This document shows positions 54,694-63,440 of a stretch of 64,000 nt of DNA, piece after piece (the first letter of the stretch is position 1; each line of letters begins with the position of its first letter). Below the pieces are notes generated by a model that searched no databases, was not told the origin of the DNA, and saw only the letters and a program-made list of their open reading frames with translations. The translations under genes and the position numbers were made by a program. Source of the stretch: Achromobacter denitrificans NBRC 15125 (GTDB taxonomy: Bacteria > Pseudomonadota > Gammaproteobacteria > Burkholderiales > Burkholderiaceae_B). The DNA lies in NCBI RefSeq assembly GCF_001571365.1, contig NZ_BCTQ01000002.1, positions 62,001-126,000 of the forward strand. The letters are read 5' to 3'.

Positions 54694-56580
54694 ATGCCGA
54701 ATTCCCTGCACTCCGCCCATATCCGCGAGATCGAACAGGTCGGCCTGGGCCGCCCCACCCAGCGCGACGCCCACGTGGTGAGCAGCTGGCTGCGCTGCCT
54801 GGACCAGTACCGGCTCGATCCCGCGCACGCGTGCGAAGCCTATATCGTGCCCGATGGCCGCCTGCGCGAACACCGGCAGCAATCCGAAGCGCTGATCTCG
54901 ATCGCGCGGTCGGGCCTGGACCACCTGTTCCGGCAGGTGGCCGGGCAGAACTACGTGCTGCTGCTGGCCGACCGGCAAGGCGTCACCGTGGAATTCCTGG
55001 GCGACGCCCAGCAGACCGCCCAACTGCGCAAGGCGGGCCTCTACCTGGGATCGGAATGGTCGGAGCGGCGCGCCGGCACCTGCGCCGTGGGCGCCTGCCT
55101 GGAAAGCGGCGAAGCGCTCACCATCCACCAGAGCGACCACTTCGACAACACCCACACGCCGCTGTCCTGCACGGCGGCGCCCATCTACAGCGCCGACGGC
55201 GAGCTGGCCGCCGTGCTCGATATCTCGCTGCTCAGCTCTCCCATTCTGAAAGCCAGCCAGAATCTGGCGCTGCACCTGGTCACCAGCACTACGCGGCGCA
55301 TCGAAATGGCCAACCTGATGGCGCGCACCAGCAACGAATGGGTGCTGCGCTTCGCGCGCTCGCCCGAGTTCCTGGACGTGGATCCCGAAGCCGCCATCTC
55401 GCTCGACGGCGCCGGCCGCATCCTCGGCATGACCCATACGGGAGCCAAGCTGCTGGCCCGCGCCGCCGGCCTGGACTGGCGCAATCCCGCCAACCTGATC
55501 GGCCAACCCGTCACCCGTTTCTTCGACCTGCGGCTGGACGACCTGCCCCGCTACACCCGCGCGCATGCGCCGCAGCAGCGCCTGATCGCCGCGCGCGACG
55601 GCAACGCCCTGTTCGCCCACGCCATCGAACCCAACCGGCAGGCCCGCGGCGCCAGCGTCGCCGTGCGGGGCGCGCCCGCCGCGCTGCGCGGCCTGGACGG
55701 CGGCGACGCCGGAATGGCCGCCTTGCTGGGGCGCGCCGCCAAGCTGGCCAGGCAGGGGCTGCCCATTCTGTTGCAGGGCGAAACCGGGGTCGGCAAGGAA
55801 TACCTGGCCCGCGCCATCCATGACGGCAGCCAGCGCGCCGGGCGCTTCGTTGCGGTCAACTGCGCGGCGATCCCGGAATCCCTGATCGAAAGCGAGCTGT
55901 TCGGCTACCTGCCCGGCGCCTATACCGGCGCGGCGGCCAAGGGCCGCAAGGGCCTGATCGAGGAGTCCGACGGCGGCACCCTGTTCCTGGACGAGATCGG
56001 CGACATGCCGCTCGCGCTGCAAAGCCGGCTGCTGCGGGTCCTGGCCGAATCCGAGGTCACGCCCATCGGCGCCAATACCCCGCGCGCCGTGCGCTTGAGC
56101 CTGGTGTCGGCCTCGCACCGCGACCTGGCGGCGCGGGTGCGCGACGGCCACTTCCGCGAAGACCTGTACTACCGCATCAACGCCGCCACCCTCACGGTGC
56201 CGCCGCTGCGCGAGCGCGACGACCTGGAATGGCTGATCGCCCGCCTGCTGGCGCGCCACCAGGACGAAACCGGCGCTCCGGTGCTGGCGCCGGCCGCCCT
56301 CCTGGCGCTGAAAGCCCATTCCTGGCCCGGCAACATCCGCGAGCTCGCCAACGCCATCGCGGTGGCCGCGGCGCTGTGCGAGGACGGCGTGATCGAACCC
56401 GGCGACCTGCCCGACGCGCTGGCGGCCACGGCCACGGCCGCCAGTCCGGGCGAAGCCGCCTTGCGCGCCATGCTGGCGCGTTGCGCGGGCAACGTATCCG
56501 AAGCCGCTCGCCGCCTGGGCGTGGACCGCTCCACCGTGCACCGCCAGCTGCGGCGCTACGGTCTGTCTTCGCGCTCCTGA
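54694..56580 (+). CDS. Sigma-54-dependent AcoR-family activator
   Basis: The 628-residue protein has a GAF-like sensing domain (~60-200), a PAS-like segment (~210-340) and a sigma-54 AAA+ domain. Walker A is GETGVGKE at 362-369 and the RNA-polymerase loop reads GAYTGA at 408-413 (consensus GAFTGA, with the Tyr form typical of the AcoR group). Walker B-like LFLDEIGDMPL follows. A Fis-type helix-turn-helix ends the protein (NVSEAARRLGVDRSTVHRQL). ATG at 54694 is chosen for GGAG five bases upstream. It should respond to a small ketone, alcohol or similar ligand and act on the -24/-12 promoter downstream. Confidence 0.93.
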   Translation: MPNSLHSAHIREIEQVGLGRPTQRDAHVVSSWLRCLDQYRLDPAHACEAYIVPDGRLREHRQQSEALISIARSGLDHLFRQVAGQNYVLLLADRQGVTVEFLGDAQQTAQLRKAGLYLGSEWSERRAGTCAVGACLESGEALTIHQSDHFDNTHTPLSCTAAPIYSADGELAAVLDISLLSSPILKASQNLALHLVTSTTRRIEMANLMARTSNEWVLRFARSPEFLDVDPEAAISLDGAGRILGMTHTGAKLLARAAGLDWRNPANLIGQPVTRFFDLRLDDLPRYTRAHAPQQRLIAARDGNALFAHAIEPNRQARGASVAVRGAPAALRGLDGGDAGMAALLGRAAKLARQGLPILLQGETGVGKEYLARAIHDGSQRAGRFVAVNCAAIPESLIESELFGYLPGAYTGAAAKGRKGLIEESDGGTLFLDEIGDMPLALQSRLLRVLAESEVTPIGANTPRAVRLSLVSASHRDLAARVRDGHFREDLYYRINAATLTVPPLRERDDLEWLIARLLARHQDETGAPVLAPAALLALKAHSWPGNIRELANAIAVAAALCEDGVIEPGDLPDALAATATAASPGEAALRAMLARCAGNVSEAARRLGVDRSTVHRQLRRYGLSSRS

Positions 56581-56589
56581 CGTCATCGC

Positions 56590-56672
56590 GGAACGTTCCA
56601 CGCCCGTTCCCCTCCCCACGCCTGCCGACCGGCGTGCCACGCCACACCCCGCGCGCCACAGCTGTGGCGCGC
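56590..56672. promoter_or_regulatory. Cluster of three palindromes, candidate upstream activator sites
   Basis: Three perfect inverted repeats lie in 83 bases: GGAACGTTCC (56590-56599), GGCGTG-C-CACGCC (56631-56643) and a 22-bp palindrome at 56651-56672 built on CGCCACAGCTGTGGCG. They sit 50-130 bases upstream of the sigma-54 promoter, the usual place for enhancer-binding protein sites. Confidence 0.6.
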
Positions 56673-56721
56673 CGCCACGGTCGGCCGAAGCGTCCCTCTC
56701 CCGCGCCCGGCGCGGCGGCGC

Positions 56722-56737
56722 TGGCACGGCGATTGCT
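56722..56737 (+). promoter_or_regulatory. Consensus sigma-54 (-24/-12) promoter
   Basis: TGGCACG, four bases, then TTGCT gives a perfect match to the sigma-54 consensus, with GG at -24 and GC at -12. Transcription would start near 56748, about 95 bases before the monooxygenase ATG. Confidence 0.85.
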
Positions 56738-56842
56738 TGATCGTTGTCGACGCCCACCGGCCGGCACAGGCCGGGGCCGTCCACGGGCCGCGCTTCGGCC
56801 CGCCACGACCACGACCGCCCGTCACGGGCAAGGAGACAAGAC

Positions 56843-58645
56843 ATGCAGACCGATCATGCCGGCGCCGCGCTGGACGCGGTGCTCGACCGGCTGAACGCCG
56901 CGCTGGGCAACAAGGACATCGACGCCGTCGCGGCGCTGTTCCTGGACGAATGCTATTGGCGCGACCTGGTGCTGTTCACCTGGAACCTGCGCACGCTGGA
57001 GGGGCAGGACCAGATCCGCGACATGCTGGCGCGCCAGCTGGCGCAGGTGGAGCCGGTGCGCTTCGGGCGCGACGCCAAGGAGGCCGTGTCCGAAGACGGC
57101 GGCCTGTTGCAGGGCTGGATCGAGATCGAGACCCGCCTCGCCCGCGGCTACGGCCACGTCCGCGTGAAGGACGGCAAGATCTGGACGCTGCTGACCACCA
57201 TGTCCGAGCTCAAGGGACACGAAGAGCCCAGCGGCGTGCGCCGGCCCAAGGGCGCCGAGCACGCCAGCAGCCGCGACCGCCAGACCTGGCTGGAAAAGCG
57301 CGAGCAGGAGGCCGCCGAACTCGGCTACCAGACCCAGCCCTACGTGCTCATCATCGGCGGCGGCCAGGGCGGCATCGCGCTGGGCGCGCGCCTGCGCCAG
57401 CTGGACGTGCCCACCCTCATCATCGAAAAGAACGAACGCGCCGGCGACAGCTGGAGAAAGCGCTACAAGTCGCTGTGCCTGCACGACCCGGTCTGGTACG
57501 ACCACCTGCCCTACATCCCCTTTCCCGAGAACTGGCCGATCTTCGCGCCCAAGGACAAGATCGGCGACTGGCTGGAGATGTACACCAAGATCATGGAGCT
57601 CAACTACTGGACCTCCACCGTCTGCCAATCGGCGCGCTACGACGAGCAGAAACAGGAATGGGAAGTCACCGTGCTGCGCGAGGGCAAGCCGGTGGTGCTG
57701 CGGCCCAGGCAGCTGGTGCTGGCCACGGGCATGTCCGGCAAGCCCAACCTGCCGAGCTTTCCCGGACAGGACGAGTTCCAGGGCGAACAGCAGCACTCCT
57801 CGCGCCATCCCGGCCCCGACGCCTACCGCGGCAAGAACGTCGTGGTCGTCGGCGCCAACAACTCCGCGCACGACATCAGCGCCGCGCTGTGGGAGGCCGG
57901 CGCCAACGTCACCATGGTGCAGCGCTCGTCCACCCACATCGTGCGTTCCGACACGCTGATGGACATCGGCCTGGGCGGCCTGTATTCCGAGCAGGCGCTG
58001 GCCGACGGCATGACCACCCGCAAGGCCGACCTCACCTTCGCCTCTCTGCCCTACAAGATCATGGCGCAGTTCCAGATCCCGCTGTACGACCGGATGCGCG
58101 AGCGCGACGCGGAGTTCTACGGCAAGCTCGAAGCCGCCGGTTTCATGCTGGACTGGGGCGACGACGGCTCCGGCCTGTTCATGAAGTACCTGCGGCGCGG
58201 ATCCGGCTACTACATCGACGTGGGCGCGTGCGACCTGATCATCGACGGCAGCATCAAGCTGCAATCCCGCACCGACGTCAGCCACCTGACCCGCGACGCC
58301 GTCGTGCTGAAGAACGGCGTGACCCTGCCCGCCGACCTGGTGGTCTACGCCACCGGTTACGGCTCCATGAACGGCTGGGCCGCGGACCTGATCAGCCGCG
58401 ACGTCGCGGACAAGGTCGGCAAGTGCTGGGGGCTGGGCTCGGACACCACCAAGGACCCCGGCCCCTGGGAGGGCGAGCAGCGCAATATGTGGAAGCCCAC
58501 GCAGCAGGAGGCGCTCTGGTTCCATGGCGGCAACCTGCACCAGTCGCGGCATTACTCGCAGTACCTGTCCCTGCAGTTGAAGGCGCGGCAGGTGGGGATC
58601 CCGGTGCAGGTCTACGGCCTGCAGGAGGTGCACCACAAGCAGTAG
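56843..58645 (+). CDS. Flavin-dependent monooxygenase with N-terminal NTF2-like domain
   Basis: The 600-residue protein starts with an NTF2/SnoaL-like domain (~10-130), followed by a class B flavoprotein monooxygenase. The FAD motif is GGGQGG at ~170. The second dinucleotide motif VVVVGANNSAHDI at ~335 departs from GxGxxG. Near ~315 the fingerprint FxGxxxHxxxH is close to the FMO consensus FxGxxxHxxx(Y/F). It would insert oxygen into, or hydroxylate, a small substrate using NADPH and FAD. The start has AAGGAG seven bases upstream, and the gene lies behind a sigma-54 promoter next to its probable activator. Confidence 0.87.
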   Translation: MQTDHAGAALDAVLDRLNAALGNKDIDAVAALFLDECYWRDLVLFTWNLRTLEGQDQIRDMLARQLAQVEPVRFGRDAKEAVSEDGGLLQGWIEIETRLARGYGHVRVKDGKIWTLLTTMSELKGHEEPSGVRRPKGAEHASSRDRQTWLEKREQEAAELGYQTQPYVLIIGGGQGGIALGARLRQLDVPTLIIEKNERAGDSWRKRYKSLCLHDPVWYDHLPYIPFPENWPIFAPKDKIGDWLEMYTKIMELNYWTSTVCQSARYDEQKQEWEVTVLREGKPVVLRPRQLVLATGMSGKPNLPSFPGQDEFQGEQQHSSRHPGPDAYRGKNVVVVGANNSAHDISAALWEAGANVTMVQRSSTHIVRSDTLMDIGLGGLYSEQALADGMTTRKADLTFASLPYKIMAQFQIPLYDRMRERDAEFYGKLEAAGFMLDWGDDGSGLFMKYLRRGSGYYIDVGACDLIIDGSIKLQSRTDVSHLTRDAVVLKNGVTLPADLVVYATGYGSMNGWAADLISRDVADKVGKCWGLGSDTTKDPGPWEGEQRNMWKPTQQEALWFHGGNLHQSRHYSQYLSLQLKARQVGIPVQVYGLQEVHHKQ

Positions 58646-58714
58646 GCGCCCTGCCCGGCGGCCGCGGCCCCGAGGCGGGCCCGGCCGCTTGCGCCTGGCG
58701 GGGTGTCGGGGTAA

Positions 58715-58786
58715 ATTGTTGACAATCTTGCGCCTCACCGCGCGTTATTCCGATTTTTTTGCCGAAATACGGAAAAATTGTCGACA
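58715..58786. promoter_or_regulatory. Two GntR-type operator candidates and promoter before the gntR-acnD-prpF operon
   Basis: Repeats ATTGT-TG-ACAAT (58715-58726) and TGTCGACA (58779-58786) share the TTGT/ACAA half-site. The first contains TTGACA (58719-58724), a perfect -35 box; a possible -10 is GTTATT at 58744, 19 bases on. Binding would block the promoter, giving autoregulation (inference). Confidence 0.5.
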
Positions 58787-58788
58787 CC

Positions 58789-59499
58789 ATGAGCAAAGTG
58801 CTGACGCTGCCAGGCGCCGCCCCGGGCGATAGCGAGACGCTTTCGGAACACATCTTCCGCAAGATCCAGTCCGCCATCGTCAAGGGGGAGATCGCCCCCG
58901 GCAGCAAGATTTCCGAGCCCGAGCTGGCGCGCATCCACGGCGTCAGCCGCGGTCCGTTGCGCGAGGCCCTGCACCGGCTGGAAGGCCAGCGGCTGCTGGT
59001 GCGCGTGCCCCATGCCGGCGCCCGGGTGGTGTCGCTGACCCGCCAGGAGCTCTCCGAACTCTACGAAATCCGCGAATCGCTGGAAGGCACCGCCTGCCGC
59101 CTGGCCGCCGAGCGCATGCCGCCCGCCGAGATCGCGGAGCTGCGCGGCGTGCTCGAAGCGCACGAGCGCGACGAGGCCTTCCAGGCCGGCCTGGGCTACT
59201 ACCAGCAGGAGGGCGATTACGATTTCCACTACCGTATCGTCAAGGGCAGCGGCAACCAGATGCTGTTCCGCATGCTGTGCGACGAGCTCTACCAGCTGGC
59301 GCGCATGTACCGCATCCAGTATTCGACCACGCCCAACCGCCCCCGGCAGGCCTACGCCGAACATCACCGCATTCTTGACGCCATCGCCGACCGCGATGGC
59401 GAGTTGGCTGAAATCCTGATGCGCCGCCACATCCGCGCATCCCGTCTCAACATCGAACAGCAGATCGCGCAGGGCAACCTGCAGCGCACCGAGGCATGA
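58789..59499 (+). CDS. GntR-family (FadR/FCD) regulator of acnD-prpF
   Basis: The 236-residue protein has a winged helix in residues ~17-85 (IFRKIQSAIVKGEIAPGSKISE, then GVSRGPLREALHRLEGQRLL) and an FCD ligand-binding domain with the metal-binding residues in YDFHYRIVKGSGN and AYAEHHRILDAI. It would sense a carboxylate such as 2-methylcitrate or an intermediate. The ATG overlaps nothing upstream, and a TTG ten codons earlier is less likely. The stop overlaps the acnD start by 4 bases (ATGA). Confidence 0.93.
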   Translation: MSKVLTLPGAAPGDSETLSEHIFRKIQSAIVKGEIAPGSKISEPELARIHGVSRGPLREALHRLEGQRLLVRVPHAGARVVSLTRQELSELYEIRESLEGTACRLAAERMPPAEIAELRGVLEAHERDEAFQAGLGYYQQEGDYDFHYRIVKGSGNQMLFRMLCDELYQLARMYRIQYSTTPNRPRQAYAEHHRILDAIADRDGELAEILMRRHIRASRLNIEQQIAQGNLQRTEA

Positions 59500-62114
59500 A
59501 CCAAAACTACCGCAAGCCCCTGCCCGGCACCCGCCTGGACTACTTCGACACCCGCGCCGCCGTCGAGGCGATTTCGCCCGGGGCCTACGACCGCCTGCCC
59601 TACACCTCGCGGGTGCTGGCCGAGAACCTGGTGCGCCGCTGCGACCCGGCCACGCTGACGGATTCGCTGAAGCAGCTGATCGAACGCCGCCGCGACCTGG
59701 ACTTCCCCTGGTACCCGGCCCGCGTGGTCTGTCACGACATCCTGGGCCAGACCGCGCTGGTGGACCTGGCCGGCCTGCGCGACGCCATCGCCGAGAAGGG
59801 CGGAGACCCCGCCAAGGTCAATCCGGTGGTGCCGGTGCAGCTCATCGTGGACCATTCGCTTGCCGTGGAATACGGCGGCGACGATCCCGACGCCTTCGCC
59901 AAGAACCGCGCCGTCGAAGACCGCCGCAACGAAGACCGCTTCCATTTCATCGACTGGACGAAGCAGGCCTTCCGCAACATCGAAGTCGTGCCGCCGGGCA
60001 ACGGCATCATGCACCAGATCAACCTGGAGCGGATGTCCCCCGTCATCTATACGCAGGACGGCGTGGCCTTCCCCGACACGCTGGTCGGCACCGACAGCCA
60101 CACCCCGCACGTGGACGCGCTGGGCGTGATCGCCATCGGCGTGGGCGGCCTGGAGGCCGAGAACGTCATGCTGGGCCGCGCATCCTGGATGCGCCTGCCC
60201 GACATCGTCGGCGTGGAACTGACCGGCCGCGCCCAGCCCGGCATCACCGCCACCGACATCGTGCTGACGCTGACCGAATTCCTGCGCAAGGAAAAAGTGG
60301 TGGGCGCCTACCTGGAGTTCTACGGCGAAGGCGCCTCCAGCCTGACGCTGGGCGACCGCGCCACCATCTCGAACATGGCGCCCGAATACGGCGCCACGGC
60401 CGCGATGTTCTCCATCGACCAGCAGACCATCGACTACCTGCGCCTGACCGGCCGCGAGGACGAGCAGATCGCGCTGGTGGAAACCTACGCCAAGACCGCG
60501 GGCCTGTGGTCCGACAGCCTGAAGAACGCTGAATACGAACGCGTGCTGCGCTTCGACCTGTCCAGCGTGGTGCGCACGCTGGCCGGCCCGTCCAACCCGC
60601 ACCGCCGCCTGCCGGTTTCCGACCTGGCCGAGCGCGGCATCGCCGGGGCGGTGGAAAACGAACCCGGCCGCATGCCCGACGGCGCCGTCATCATCGCGGC
60701 CATCACCAGCTGCACCAACACCAGCAACCCGCGCAACGTCATCGCCGCCGGCCTGCTGGCGCGCAACGCCAACCGCGCGGGCCTGACCCGCAAGCCCTGG
60801 GTGAAGAGCTCGCTGGCGCCCGGATCCAAGGCGGTCTCGCTGTACCTGGACGAAGCCGGCCTGACCGAAGACCTGGAAAAACTCGGCTTCGGCGTGGTGG
60901 CTTTCGCCTGTACCACCTGCAACGGCATGTCGGGCGCGCTGGACCCGAAGATCCAGCAGGAAATCATCGACCGCGATCTCTACGCCACCGCCGTGCTCTC
61001 GGGCAACCGCAACTTCGACGGGCGCATCCACCCCTACGCCAAGCAGGCCTTCCTGGCCTCGCCGCCGCTGGTGGTCGCCTACGCGATCGCCGGCACCATC
61101 CGCTTCGACATCGAGCGCGACGTGCTGGGGCAGGACGCCAGCGGCCGCGACATCCGCCTGAAGGACATCTGGCCCAGCGACGAAGAGATCGACGCCATGG
61201 TCAAGTCCGCCGTCAAGCCCGAGCAGTTCCGCAAGGTCTACGCGCCCATGTTCGGCATCCAGGACGAGCGCGGCGCCGCCGTCAGCCCGCTGTACGACTG
61301 GCGCCCCATGAGCACCTACATCCGCCGCCCGCCGTACTGGGAAGGCGCGCTGGCGGGCGAACGCACTCTGCGCGGCATGCTGCCGCTGGCCGTGCTGGGC
61401 GACAACATCACGACCGACCACCTCTCGCCGTCCAACGCCATCCTGATGGACAGCGCCGCCGGCGAATACCTGCACAAGATGGGCTTGCCCGAAGAGGACT
61501 TCAACTCCTACGCCACCCACCGCGGCGACCACCTCACCGCCCAGCGCGCCACCTTCGCGAACCCCAAGCTCTTCAACGAAATGGTGAAGAACGACGACGG
61601 CACGGTGAAGCAGGGCTCGCTGGCGCGCGTGGAGCCGGAAGGCAAGGTCATGCGCATGTGGGAAGCCATCGAAACCTACATGAACCGCAAGCAGCCGCTC
61701 ATCATCGTGGCCGGCGCCGACTACGGCCAGGGTTCCTCGCGCGACTGGGCCGCCAAGGGCGTGCGCCTGGCCGGCGTGGAAGCCATCGTGGCCGAAGGCT
61801 TCGAGCGCATCCACCGCACCAACCTGATCGGCATGGGCGTGCTGCCGCTGGAGTTCAAGCCGGGCGTCAACCGCAAGACGCTGGGCCTGGACGGCACCGA
61901 GAGCTACGACGTGATCGGCGAGCGCAAGCCGCGCGCCGACCTCACGCTGGTGATCCACCGCCGCGACGGCCAGACCGTCGAGGTGCCGGTGACCTGCCGC
62001 CTGGATACCGCCGAGGAGGTGTCGATCTACGAGGCCGGCGGCGTACTGCAACGCTTCGCGCAGGACTTCCTGGAAGCCTCATCCGCGGCCGGCGCCGAGA
62101 AGAAAGCCGGCTGA
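59496..62114 (+). CDS. acnD: Fe/S-dependent 2-methylcitrate dehydratase AcnD
   Basis: AcnD converts 2-methylcitrate to 2-methyl-trans-aconitate, in the methylcitrate cycle of propionate breakdown; PrpF then isomerises the product. The 872-residue protein has aconitase features: VGTDSHTPHVDALG, the cluster cysteines in SCTNTSNPRN and ACTTCNGMSG, and the swivel-domain QGSSRDWAAKG. The pairing with prpF is what identifies it as AcnD rather than AcnA. It is translationally coupled to the GntR gene. Confidence 0.93.
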   Translation: MNQNYRKPLPGTRLDYFDTRAAVEAISPGAYDRLPYTSRVLAENLVRRCDPATLTDSLKQLIERRRDLDFPWYPARVVCHDILGQTALVDLAGLRDAIAEKGGDPAKVNPVVPVQLIVDHSLAVEYGGDDPDAFAKNRAVEDRRNEDRFHFIDWTKQAFRNIEVVPPGNGIMHQINLERMSPVIYTQDGVAFPDTLVGTDSHTPHVDALGVIAIGVGGLEAENVMLGRASWMRLPDIVGVELTGRAQPGITATDIVLTLTEFLRKEKVVGAYLEFYGEGASSLTLGDRATISNMAPEYGATAAMFSIDQQTIDYLRLTGREDEQIALVETYAKTAGLWSDSLKNAEYERVLRFDLSSVVRTLAGPSNPHRRLPVSDLAERGIAGAVENEPGRMPDGAVIIAAITSCTNTSNPRNVIAAGLLARNANRAGLTRKPWVKSSLAPGSKAVSLYLDEAGLTEDLEKLGFGVVAFACTTCNGMSGALDPKIQQEIIDRDLYATAVLSGNRNFDGRIHPYAKQAFLASPPLVVAYAIAGTIRFDIERDVLGQDASGRDIRLKDIWPSDEEIDAMVKSAVKPEQFRKVYAPMFGIQDERGAAVSPLYDWRPMSTYIRRPPYWEGALAGERTLRGMLPLAVLGDNITTDHLSPSNAILMDSAAGEYLHKMGLPEEDFNSYATHRGDHLTAQRATFANPKLFNEMVKNDDGTVKQGSLARVEPEGKVMRMWEAIETYMNRKQPLIIVAGADYGQGSSRDWAAKGVRLAGVEAIVAEGFERIHRTNLIGMGVLPLEFKPGVNRKTLGLDGTESYDVIGERKPRADLTLVIHRRDGQTVEVPVTCRLDTAEEVSIYEAGGVLQRFAQDFLEASSAAGAEKKAG

Positions 62115-62182
62115 TCCGCCCTCAGCAAAGCGAGCGCCCGAGGCGCTCGCCCCCTCCCCACACGAGACATCAGGACTGCCCC

Positions 62183-63367
62183 ATGGCCCATGCTCCCCAG
62201 ACCAAGATTGCCGCCACCTACATGCGCGGCGGCACCAGCAAAGGCGTGTTCTTCAAGCTCGACGACCTGCCCGAATCGGCGCGCGTCGCGGGCGCAGCGC
62301 GCGACGCGCTGCTGATGCGCGTGATCGGCAGCCCGGATCCCTACGGCAAGCAGATCGACGGCATGGGCGCCGCCACGTCCAGCACCAGCAAGACCGTCAT
62401 CGTCGGCAAGAGCACCCGTCCCGATCACGACGTCGACTACCTGTTCGGCCAGGTCTCCATCGACCAGCCCTTCGTCGACTGGAGCGGCAACTGCGGCAAC
62501 CTGTCGGCCGCGGTGGGCCCCTTCGCCATCGCCAACGGCCTGGTGGACCCGGCGCGCGTGCCCGCCAACGGCACCGCCGTCGTGCGCATCTGGCAGGCCA
62601 ACATCGGCAAGACCATCATCGCGCACGTGCCGATCACCGATGGCGCGGTGCAGGAAACCGGCGACTTCGAGCTCGACGGCGTGACTTTCCCCGCCGCCGA
62701 ACTGCGCCTGGAATTCATGGATCCGGCCGAAGAAGGGGATGGCGGCTCCATGTTCCCCACCGGCAACCTGGTGGACGACCTGGAAGTGCCCGGCGTGGGC
62801 ACCTTCAAGGCCACCATGATCAACTCGGGCATCCCCACCATCTTCCTCGACGCCGAGGCGCTGGGCTACAAGGGCACGGAGTTGCAGGACGACATCAACG
62901 GCGACGCCGCCGCGCTGGCGCGTTTCGAAACCATCCGCGCCCACGGCGCGCTGCGCATGGGGCTGATCAAGACGCTGGAAGAAGCCGCCGGCCGCCAGCA
63001 CACGCCCAAGGTCGCCTTCGTCGCCCGCCCCAAGGAATACGTGTCCTCCAGCGGCAAGAAGATCGGCGCCGGCGACATCGACGTGCTGGTGCGCGCCCTG
63101 TCCATGGGCAAGCTGCACCACGCCATGATGGGCACGGCGTCCGTCGCCATCGCCACGGCGGCGGCGGTGCCCGGCACCCTGGTGAACCTGGCCGCCGGCG
63201 GCAACGAACGCGACAACGTGTGCTTCGGCCATCCGTCGGGCACGCTGCGCGTCGGCGCCGAGGCCAAGCTCGTGGACGGCGAATGGAAGGTCACCAAGGC
63301 CATCATGAGCCGCAGCGCGCGCATCCTGATGGAAGGCCGCGTGCACGTGCCGCGCGAAGGGTTCTAA
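62183..63367 (+). CDS. prpF: 2-methylaconitate cis-trans isomerase PrpF
   Basis: PrpF isomerises 2-methyl-trans-aconitate to the cis form, acting with AcnD. The 394-residue protein starts AATYMRGGTSKGVFFKLDDLPE and has IDGMGAATSSTSKTVIVG and WSGNCGNLSAAVGPFAI, all family hallmarks. Length is standard. It follows acnD after 68 bases and ends in a strong intrinsic terminator, so gntR-acnD-prpF is a complete transcription unit. prpB and prpC are not in the window. Confidence 0.95.
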   Translation: MAHAPQTKIAATYMRGGTSKGVFFKLDDLPESARVAGAARDALLMRVIGSPDPYGKQIDGMGAATSSTSKTVIVGKSTRPDHDVDYLFGQVSIDQPFVDWSGNCGNLSAAVGPFAIANGLVDPARVPANGTAVVRIWQANIGKTIIAHVPITDGAVQETGDFELDGVTFPAAELRLEFMDPAEEGDGGSMFPTGNLVDDLEVPGVGTFKATMINSGIPTIFLDAEALGYKGTELQDDINGDAAALARFETIRAHGALRMGLIKTLEEAAGRQHTPKVAFVARPKEYVSSSGKKIGAGDIDVLVRALSMGKLHHAMMGTASVAIATAAAVPGTLVNLAAGGNERDNVCFGHPSGTLRVGAEAKLVDGEWKVTKAIMSRSARILMEGRVHVPREGF

Positions 63368-63395
63368 ACCAGGCTCACGCTTGCGCGCATGAAAA

Positions 63396-63422
63396 ACGGG
63401 GCCAGGCGCCCCGTTTTTTTTT
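63396..63422. terminator. Strong intrinsic terminator of the acnD-prpF operon
   Basis: ACGGGGC (63396-63402) and GCCCCGT (63408-63414) flank a 5-nt loop and are followed by nine T residues (63414-63422). The A5 run on the left also makes it usable on the minus strand by the convergent ankyrin gene. Confidence 0.9.
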
Positions 63423-63440
63423 CGGCCTGACGCCGGCACC

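Noticed and set aside
59496-62114. Identification as housekeeping aconitase AcnA
   Set aside because: The adjoining prpF and the GntR regulator indicate the AcnD role, although sequence alone is close to AcnA.
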